This document shows positions 1-5,244 of a DNA stretch of 10,724 nt, piece after piece. Source of the stretch: Chitinophagaceae bacterium UBA4407 (GTDB lineage Bacteria > Bacteroidota > Bacteroidia > Chitinophagales > Chitinophagaceae); the NCBI GenBank assembly GCA_002390845.1, contig DGQT01000005.1, positions 1-10,724 on the forward strand. The letters are read 5' to 3'. Position numbers and translations under genes: made by a program. Positions within the stretch are counted from its first letter, which is position 1. Each line of letters opens with the position of its first letter. The notes under the pieces were generated by a model. The model did not search any database. It had not been told where the DNA came from and saw only the letters and a program-made list of their open reading frames with translations.

Positions 1-7
1 ATTAAAC

Positions 8-30
8 ATCGTTGCGTCGCACACTTGTAC
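8..30 (-). repeat. Intergenic repeat, left arm L1 (inverted, cut by window edge)
   Basis: Read on the minus strand this is GTACAAGTGTGCGACGCAAC followed by GAT. It is the inverse of the R1 arm at 132-187, and 17 of the first 19 positions match. The outer half of the arm, which carries a GCC/GG block in other copies, would lie left of the window. The pair L1/R1 encloses about 100 bp. Confidence 0.75.
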
Positions 31-131
31 TGAAGAATAGCTGTGAGCTTTTGGCTGCGAGCTATAAGCCCTTGCATTTTGCTCGCAGCTCGTAGCCCAT
101 GGCTCGCGGCTTGTTCAATTATAATCAGAAC
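31..131. repeat. GC-rich inverted/direct repeat spacer between arms L1 and R1
   Basis: This spacer is much richer in G and C than its surroundings and is built from variants of AGCTCGCAGCTCGTAGCC. Positions 54-62 (GCTGCGAGC) are perfectly complementary to 81-89 (GCTCGCAGC). AGCTATAAGCCC near 60-71 and AGCTCGTAGCCC near 87-98 are also similar in direct orientation, and a third related unit (GGCTCGCGGC) is at 101-110. No ORF is supported. It can fold as a hairpin, but no poly-T follows, so a terminator is not indicated. Confidence 0.55.
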
Positions 132-187
132 GTACAAGAGAGCGACGCAAGAGAAGCTTCATTAGAATTGCTTACGCCTGGTTAAAA
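132..187 (+). repeat. Intergenic repeat, right arm R1 (upstream of kdpC)
   Basis: The arm begins GTACAAGAGAGCGACGCAAG, has AAGC at 154-157 and a GCC-TGG-TTAA block from 176, and ends in A-rich DNA 35 nt before the kdpC start. The AAGC-to-GCC spacing of 22 nt matches R2 (21), R3 (21) and R4 (20), which is why this is called a copy of one element and not a chance match to the core. Confidence 0.75.
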
Positions 188-221
188 AGAAAAAAAATAT
201 AACAACTTAATTTTTATAAAA

Positions 222-785
222 ATGAAACAACATATTCTTCCGGCATTAAAACTTACCGGCGTTTCGATAATCGTGTTTGCAGTAGTTTATCCTTTAATAA
301 TATGGGGCATTGCGCAAGCTGTACCCAATAATGGCCAGGGCGAAACGGTTGAAGTAAACAACAAAATTGTTGGCTATAAATTAGAAGGACAAAACTTTAC
401 AGCAGACAATTATTTTAACAGCCGCCCATCTGCAGTTGGCTACAACGCGGCAGGCAGCGGTGGTAGTAATAAAGGACCATCAAATCCTGATTATTTAAAA
501 CAGGTTGCAGACAGGGTTGATAGTTTTTTAGTACACAACCCTTCAATAAAAAAAGAGGCAGTGCCTGCGGAATTGGTTACAGCATCGGGCAGTGGATTGG
601 ATCCTGATCTTTCTCCGGAAGCGGCTAAAGTTCAAGTGAACCGAATTGCTGCAATCAGGCAAATTGATGAAAACAAGTTATATGCTCTGGTTGATGCACA
701 TACAGATGGCCCCCTGCTTGGTTTGTTTGGCCCCGCCAAAGTAAATGTGCTGCAACTGAATGTTGCGTTAGACGAATTGAAATAA
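222..785 (+). CDS. kdpC: Potassium-transporting ATPase subunit KdpC
   Basis: KdpC is the single-span subunit of the KdpFABC high-affinity K+ uptake P-type ATPase in the inner membrane, and is thought to support assembly and nucleotide binding by KdpB. The 187-residue length is normal. One N-terminal membrane segment lies at about residues 10-32. The hallmark blocks are visible: an F-x-SRPSA stretch at 65-71, an SG-rich GPSNPDYL segment at about 79-92, the VTASGSGLDPDLSPEAA block at 119-135 (family signature) and a C-terminal GLFGPAKVNVLQLN block at 167-180. The ATG at 222 gives the expected short cytoplasmic N-terminus; the leader before it is A/T-rich with no Shine-Dalgarno, as is usual in Bacteroidota. 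kdpA and kdpB must be elsewhere, presumably left of the window, separated from kdpC by the L1/R1 repeat pair. The porin gene follows after 13 nt, so the two are probably cotranscribed. Confidence 0.96.
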   Translation: MKQHILPALKLTGVSIIVFAVVYPLIIWGIAQAVPNNGQGETVEVNNKIVGYKLEGQNFTADNYFNSRPSAVGYNAAGSGGSNKGPSNPDYLKQVADRVDSFLVHNPSIKKEAVPAELVTASGSGLDPDLSPEAAKVQVNRIAAIRQIDENKLYALVDAHTDGPLLGLFGPAKVNVLQLNVALDELK

Positions 786-798
786 AAAGAAACAGAAT

Positions 799-1845
799 AT
801 GAAAAAATATTTAATTGTCATTACAGTGCTGATGATAAAAATGAATTTGAGTGCGCAGGACAGTACAAAATCCCCAGGGCCAACCATTACCGGGTCTGTA
901 GATGCGTATTACAGGTATAATTTTAATAATCCCAAAGATTATCCATATAACAGCCCGACAAGTTTTACCCATTCCAGTAATTCTTTTGAATTAGGTATGG
1001 CATCCATAAGAGCAGATCACAGCTTTGGCAAAGTAGGCGCTACTATTGATTTAGGGTTTGGCAAAAGAGCTGAAGAATTTGCTTATAATGATCAGGGCAC
1101 AAGTTTAGCAATAAAACAGATGTACATTACTTATGCACCCGCTTCTGCAATCAAATTTACATTGGGTACATGGGCCACACATGTTGGTTACGAATTAGTA
1201 GATGCATACCTTAACAGGAATTACAGCATGAGCTATATGTTTACCAATGGCCCGTTTACCCATACAGGTTTGCGGGCAGATATAAGTCTGGGTGGTAAAA
1301 ATGCATTTATGCTGGGTATATCCAACCCAACAGATTACAGAACTGCACCTTCAATGCCAAAGTCTGTCATAGCACAGTTTTCTACAGGTTCAAAGGATGA
1401 TAAGTTAAAACTCTACCTGAATTTCGTTGGCGGAAAACAAAACGATACTAAAAAAGTAGTACAGGGAGATATTGTTTCCACCTATGCAGTTTCTTCCAAA
1501 TTCAGCATTGGGTTCAATGGCACATTGCAATCAGTAAGATTAGCAGACAGTGCATTTAACTGGAGCACTTCTGATTGGTGGGGTGCTGCTTTATATCTTA
1601 ACGTTGATCCTGTAAGCTGGTTTGGCCTTACTCTAAGGGGTGAATACATAGGCGATAATGATGAGTACCTGGGTCTCAAACATGTTTTTGCACCAACGCT
1701 GTCCGGAAACTTTAAAATAAATAATCTTACGATCATTCCGGAGTTCAGGCTTGATAATGCAGGCAATACTGTTTTTTATAAAAATGCCAGTGAAACAACA
1801 AAATCTACCGGCAGTTTTATTCTTGCAGCTACTTATCATTTTTAA
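799..1845 (+). CDS. Outer-membrane beta-barrel porin (BBP2/OmpL-like) of the kdp locus
   Basis: The 348-residue product is a predicted outer-membrane porin. A signal peptide covers residues 1-19 (charged MKK, hydrophobic core, likely cut in LSA-QDS). The mature part is dominated by alternating polar/aromatic strands with glycines, for example TGSVDAYYRYNF at 31-42, MASIRADHSFGKVGATIDLGFG and the LGTWATHVGYE strand near 122. It ends in AATYHF, a terminal phenylalanine typical of proteins inserted by the BAM machinery. The overall pattern fits the putative beta-barrel porin-2 family (Pfam BBP2); this is recognition by eye. Only 13 nt separate it from kdpC, which places it in the kdp transcription unit and suggests that it lets K+ cross the outer membrane when K+ is scarce. 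Selectivity for K+ is inference; a general porin carried in the operon is the alternative. Confidence 0.85.
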   Translation: MKKYLIVITVLMIKMNLSAQDSTKSPGPTITGSVDAYYRYNFNNPKDYPYNSPTSFTHSSNSFELGMASIRADHSFGKVGATIDLGFGKRAEEFAYNDQGTSLAIKQMYITYAPASAIKFTLGTWATHVGYELVDAYLNRNYSMSYMFTNGPFTHTGLRADISLGGKNAFMLGISNPTDYRTAPSMPKSVIAQFSTGSKDDKLKLYLNFVGGKQNDTKKVVQGDIVSTYAVSSKFSIGFNGTLQSVRLADSAFNWSTSDWWGAALYLNVDPVSWFGLTLRGEYIGDNDEYLGLKHVFAPTLSGNFKINNLTIIPEFRLDNAGNTVFYKNASETTKSTGSFILAATYHF

Positions 1846-1911
1846 GGATATAAATGTAGTTAGAAATTTATTTATCTGAATTATAAAATAAAAATTCTGG
1901 TTTGAAATTAT

Positions 1912-1948
1912 ATACTGCGTATTCATTTCTATGAAAGGGCAGTATTTT
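1912..1948 (+). terminator. Possible intrinsic terminator after the porin gene
   Basis: ATACTGC at 1912-1918 pairs with GCAGTAT at 1939-1945. Inside it, TTCAT (1922-1926) pairs with ATGAA (1931-1935) around a TTCT loop, and a short T run follows. The two stems are separated by small internal loops, so the structure is only moderately stable. It could end or attenuate the kdpC-porin transcript before kdpD. The U tract is short. Confidence 0.4.
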
Positions 1949-1999
1949 ACTTTAAATTGATTCCGATGCACAATTCGATTTGTTTATTTATTTTCAACA

Positions 2000-2057
2000 G
2001 TACAAGAGTGCGATGCAACGGAAGCATCATGATTTTACTAAAGCCAGGCTCATAAAA
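2000..2057 (+). repeat. Intergenic repeat, right arm R2 (abuts kdpD start)
   Basis: The core is GTACAAGAGTGCGATGCAAC, followed by GGAAGCATCAT and, 21 nt after AAGC, GCCAGGCTCATAAAA. The arm runs to within 2 nt of the kdpD ATG at 2060. No partner L arm is recognisable between the porin stop (1845) and this copy, so this is a solitary right arm. The core substitution GCGACGC to GCGATGC keeps the palindrome if a G-U pair is allowed. Confidence 0.75.
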
Positions 2058-2059
2058 AT

Positions 2060-3187
2060 ATGCCAGAAGAAAAAGAAAAAAGTGTTCAACACTTTCTTGA
2101 CATGATTCAAAAGTCAAGGCGCGGTAAATTTAAAATTTACATTGGCATGAGTGCCGGTGTGGGAAAGACATACCGTATGCTTCAGGAAGCGCAAACACTT
2201 ATGCGCAATGGTGTGGATGTGAAGATTGGTTATATTGAAACACATAACAGGAAAGAAACACACGCGTTGCTTGATGGCTTACAATTAATACCAAGAAGAA
2301 AACTTTTTTACAAAGGCAAAGAATTGGAAGAACTGGATGTGAATGCCGTAATAAACCTTCGCCCCGAAGTAGTGATCGTTGATGAATTGGCACACACAAA
2401 TATTGAAGGGAGCAAAAATGAAAAACGCTGGCAGGATGTGATTGATATTTTAGACGCAGGTATTAACGTGATAAGTGCTGTAAATATTCAACACATAGAA
2501 AGCCTGCATGCAGAAGTAAAAGAGATTACCGGAATTGATGTTGCTGAAAGAATCCCTGACAGTATTTTGCAACAGGCCGATGAAGTTGTAAATATTGATC
2601 TTACCGCAGATGAGTTAATTACCCGTTTGAAAGATGGCAAAATTTATAGCGGCGATAAAATTGAAAAGGCACTTAAAAATTTTTTCCAGGGAGAAAGGAT
2701 TTTGCAATTAAGAGAACTTGCACTAAAGGAAGTAGCGAGTCAACTGGAACGAAAGATTGAAACTGAACTGCCACGCAATACGCACCTTAAAACAGAAAGG
2801 TTTCTTGCCTGCATTAGCAGCAACCACGAAAATGCAAAAAAAGTGATCAGGAAAACGGCAAGGCTGGCATCGTATTACAATTCAAAATTCATAGTGCTCT
2901 ATGTGCAAACACCAAAAGAAGATGGCGATAAAATTGGACTTGCCGCACAGCGGCATCTGATCAATAATTTTAAAATGGCTGCAGAATTAAACGCAGAAGT
3001 AATTAAAGTAAAAAGCGCTAATATCGCTAAAGGGATTATTGAAGTAAGCGAACAAAAACAGATTACTACCATTTGCATTGGCAAACCACATTTAAGTTTG
3101 ATGAATATCATTTTAAGCACCGCAGTTTTTAACCAGTTGCTGAATAAATTATCCGCATCAGATATTGACCTTGTAATACTATCATAA
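2060..3187 (+). CDS. kdpD: Split KdpD: cytoplasmic KdpD sensor domain plus USP-like domain, no kinase
   Basis: The 375-residue product matches only the N-terminal part of classical KdpD (about 890 residues in E. coli). The KdpD domain covers about residues 20-230, with a Walker A motif GMSAGVGKT at 29-37 and a Walker B-like DELAHTN at 108-114, both family hallmarks. A universal-stress-protein-like domain follows from about 247 to the end. There are no membrane segments, GAF, HisKA or HATPase domains. In full-length KdpD these N-terminal domains modulate the kinase in response to K+, ATP and, in Staphylococcus, c-di-AMP. Here the kinase is a separate protein: the TAA stop (3185-3187) shares its last A with the ATG of the next gene, so translation is probably coupled. 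The likely job is a soluble regulatory subunit of that kinase. The start at 2060 leaves about 22 residues before the first beta strand, as expected. Confidence 0.92.
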   Translation: MPEEKEKSVQHFLDMIQKSRRGKFKIYIGMSAGVGKTYRMLQEAQTLMRNGVDVKIGYIETHNRKETHALLDGLQLIPRRKLFYKGKELEELDVNAVINLRPEVVIVDELAHTNIEGSKNEKRWQDVIDILDAGINVISAVNIQHIESLHAEVKEITGIDVAERIPDSILQQADEVVNIDLTADELITRLKDGKIYSGDKIEKALKNFFQGERILQLRELALKEVASQLERKIETELPRNTHLKTERFLACISSNHENAKKVIRKTARLASYYNSKFIVLYVQTPKEDGDKIGLAAQRHLINNFKMAAELNAEVIKVKSANIAKGIIEVSEQKQITTICIGKPHLSLMNIILSTAVFNQLLNKLSASDIDLVILS

Positions 3188-4917
3188 TGAAAATTAAAAC
3201 CAAGCTCACTTTGGGTGTCGGCCTTCTGTTTATCATGATCCTGCTGTTGTCATTTGTTGGTACCCTTTATATTAATGCATTGAAAAATGACACTGAAAAT
3301 ATACTGGTAGCCAATTATAATACATTGGAGTATTCCCGTAACATGATGCTGGCGCTTGATGAAGCCACAACAAATCCAAAAGCCTATCAAAAATTTGAAG
3401 AGAATCTTAAAAAACAACAAGGCAACATTACTGAAATGGGCGAAAAAGAAAATACTGCTTTGTTAACCGAACATTTCGCTGAATTAAAATCAAACCCAAA
3501 AGACAGCACTATTCACCAGCGCATCAGGAAAGATATTTCAGAAATTATGATGCTGAATATGCAAGCTATTCAGCGAAAAAGCAATAAGGCAAAAGACACT
3601 GCAGCATCTGCCAATTTATGGATTGCTGTTACAGGTGCTATTTGTTTTATTATTGCTTTTACACTGCTGATTAACCTGCCAGGTAATATTGCTAATCCCA
3701 TTAAAGAGCTAACTGCAAGCATAAAACAGGTAGCAGCAAAAAACTATGCCCAACGGGTACATTTCGAAAGCCATGATGAGTTTGGTGAACTGGCAAGTTC
3801 ATTTAATACTATGGCAGAAAAATTACAGGAATATGAAAGCAGCAACCTCTCCGATCTTTTATTCGAGAAAAAAAGAATTGAAACACTGATTAACAATATG
3901 CACGACCCCGTAATTGGTCTTGACGCAAAAAAGAAAATCCTCTTTGTAAATAATGAAGCTTTAAAAATACTCGGTACAAAGGCTGAAGAATTAACGGGAA
4001 AATTCGCTTCTGATGTTTCGGTTACCAACGACCTGATCCGATCGCTGATAAAGGATTTAATAACCGGCAAAGAAGAATCCGAACAGAAAAAGGAGCCTCT
4101 GAAAATATATGCTGATAATAAAGAAAGCTATTTTGAAAAAGAATTTGTTACAATAACCATTACACCAACAGGCGAAAAACAGCAACAGGTCATCGGGCAT
4201 GTAATTGTTTTAAAAAACATTACTCCTTTTAAAGAACTCGACTTTGCCAAGACAAATTTTATTGCTACCGTTTCGCATGAGTTAAAAACCCCGATTGCTT
4301 CCATAAAAATGAGTTTACAGTTACTGGAAAACCAGCAAACAGGAACCATAAATGAAGATCAAAAACAGTTGATTGAAAGTATTAAAGACGATAGTAACCG
4401 GCTTTTAAAAATTACCGGTGAACTGTTGAATTTATCGCAGGTAGAAACGGGTAACATACAGTTGAACATACAGCAAAGCAGCCCTTACACTATACTAAAA
4501 TATGCAACTGAAGCTGTAAAAATACAGGCCGATCAAAAGCAAATTCAGGTAATTGTAAATGCTGAAGAAAATTTGCCGGAAGTAAAATCAGATGCAGAAA
4601 AAACCGCCTGGGTATTAATAAATTTTCTCACGAACGCTGTCCGCTATTCGCCGGAACAAACCAAAATAATTATTGAAATAAAAAGGCACCAAAACACTGT
4701 GTTATTCTCTGTGAAAGACGAAGGTAAAGGCATTGACAGCCGCTACAGCAATAAAATATTCGACAGGTATTTCCAGGTTCCCGGAAGCAGCAAAACCGGC
4801 ACTGGCCTTGGTCTTGCAATAAGTAAAGAATTTATAGAAGCACAAGGCGGCCACATTGGTGTAACCAGCGAAATTGGTACAGGCAGTACGTTTTATTTCA
4901 GCCTTCTTACAGCCTGA
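3187..4917 (+). CDS. Membrane sensor histidine kinase (TM-sensor-TM-HAMP-PAS-HisKA-HATPase), KdpD partner
   Basis: This 576-residue kinase autophosphorylates on histidine and would pass the phosphate to a response regulator. TM1 is at about 8-29, an extracytoplasmic, helix-rich domain of about 110 residues at 32-143, and TM2 at about 144-164. HAMP (PIKEL to FNTMAEKL) covers about 165-217 and a PAS domain about 226-345. The HisKA phosphoacceptor is His364 in FIATVSHELKTPI. The HATPase boxes are N (N479/N483 in LINFLTNAV), G1 (DEGKGID, 511-517), F (IFDRYFQ, 524-530) and G2 (GTGLGLA, 538-544). All catalytic boxes are intact. The start overlaps the kdpD stop by one base, so the two proteins are almost certainly made together and act as one split KdpD. 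This kinase lacks the four-helix DUF4118 region and GAF domain of E. coli KdpD; its sensor region could instead be a four-helix bundle. No response regulator gene follows in the window; the cognate one may sit upstream of kdpA. Confidence 0.93.
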   Translation: MKIKTKLTLGVGLLFIMILLLSFVGTLYINALKNDTENILVANYNTLEYSRNMMLALDEATTNPKAYQKFEENLKKQQGNITEMGEKENTALLTEHFAELKSNPKDSTIHQRIRKDISEIMMLNMQAIQRKSNKAKDTAASANLWIAVTGAICFIIAFTLLINLPGNIANPIKELTASIKQVAAKNYAQRVHFESHDEFGELASSFNTMAEKLQEYESSNLSDLLFEKKRIETLINNMHDPVIGLDAKKKILFVNNEALKILGTKAEELTGKFASDVSVTNDLIRSLIKDLITGKEESEQKKEPLKIYADNKESYFEKEFVTITITPTGEKQQQVIGHVIVLKNITPFKELDFAKTNFIATVSHELKTPIASIKMSLQLLENQQTGTINEDQKQLIESIKDDSNRLLKITGELLNLSQVETGNIQLNIQQSSPYTILKYATEAVKIQADQKQIQVIVNAEENLPEVKSDAEKTAWVLINFLTNAVRYSPEQTKIIIEIKRHQNTVLFSVKDEGKGIDSRYSNKIFDRYFQVPGSSKTGTGLGLAISKEFIEAQGGHIGVTSEIGTGSTFYFSLLTA

Positions 4918-4965
4918 ATGTACAATTATTAAATACATTTTTTAACTCGTATCTCAAAAAAGAAG

Positions 4966-4999
4966 TTTAAAACAACTTCGTATCAGAAGTTGTTTTAAA
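4966..4999. terminator. Perfect 14-bp hairpin downstream of the kdp kinase gene
   Basis: TTTAAAACAACTTC (4966-4979) is perfectly complementary to 4986-4999, with a GTATCA loop. It lies 48 nt after the kinase stop. The + strand side ends in ATAAAT without a long T run, while the 5' side is A-rich (a T run on the minus strand). It may therefore terminate in both directions or act as an mRNA 3' stabiliser. It sits immediately before repeat arm L3. Confidence 0.6.
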
Positions 5000-5010
5000 A
5001 TAAATGATGT

Positions 5011-5066
5011 GATACCAGCAGCCGTTTTCATGGCAGCATCGTTGCGTCGCAATCCATTCACCTGTA
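5011..5066 (-). repeat. Intergenic repeat, left arm L3 (inverted)
   Basis: On the plus strand this carries CATGGCAGCATCG then TTGCGTCGC at 5042-5050, the inverse of the R-arm core. The distal half of the core has diverged (ATTCACCTGTA in place of CACTCTTGTAC). The outer end (ACCAGCAGCC, 5014-5023) occupies the position of the GCCNGG block in R arms. With R3 it bounds a 234-bp intergenic unit. A second ATGGCATC occurs at about 5073. Confidence 0.65.
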
Positions 5067-5190
5067 GTAAAAATGGCATCGTCAGTTTCCTCCGCAGTAT
5101 TGCAAACTAAATTTAAACAGCTTCTTATATACAAAGCCTGGCCTCATGAAAATCCGCTTCGGTAAAAGCTCAATAGAATATCCAACCGAA
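5067..5190. other. Spacer between repeat arms L3 and R3, no gene
   Basis: I see no supported gene in this stretch; it and the two arms account for most of the 327-nt gap between the kinase gene and the DUF4954 gene. CTTCGGT (5157-5163) is complementary to ACCGAAG (5185-5191), giving a weak hairpin with a 21-nt loop next to R3. No clear promoter of the Bacteroidota type (TTTG and TAnnTTTG) is visible. Confidence 0.5.
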
Positions 5191-5244
5191 GAAGAGTGCG
5201 ACGCAAGAAAAGCTGAATAACCGTATTTTCGCCGGGTACATAAA
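5191..5244 (+). repeat. Intergenic repeat, right arm R3 (abuts DUF4954 gene start)
   Basis: The core is GAAGAGTGCGACGCAAG, followed by AAAAGCTGAATAA and, 21 nt after AAGC, GCCGGGTACATAAA. The arm ends directly at the ATG at 5245, just as R2 ends at the kdpD start, so it would form the whole proximal 5' untranslated leader of the gene. Confidence 0.75.

Noticed and set aside
1482..1971. Minus-strand ORFs of 94 and 112 codons overlapping the porin gene
   Set aside because: They run antisense to a well-supported beta-barrel gene, have Cys/Phe-rich unstructured translations and no recognisable domain; they are shadows of the real frame.
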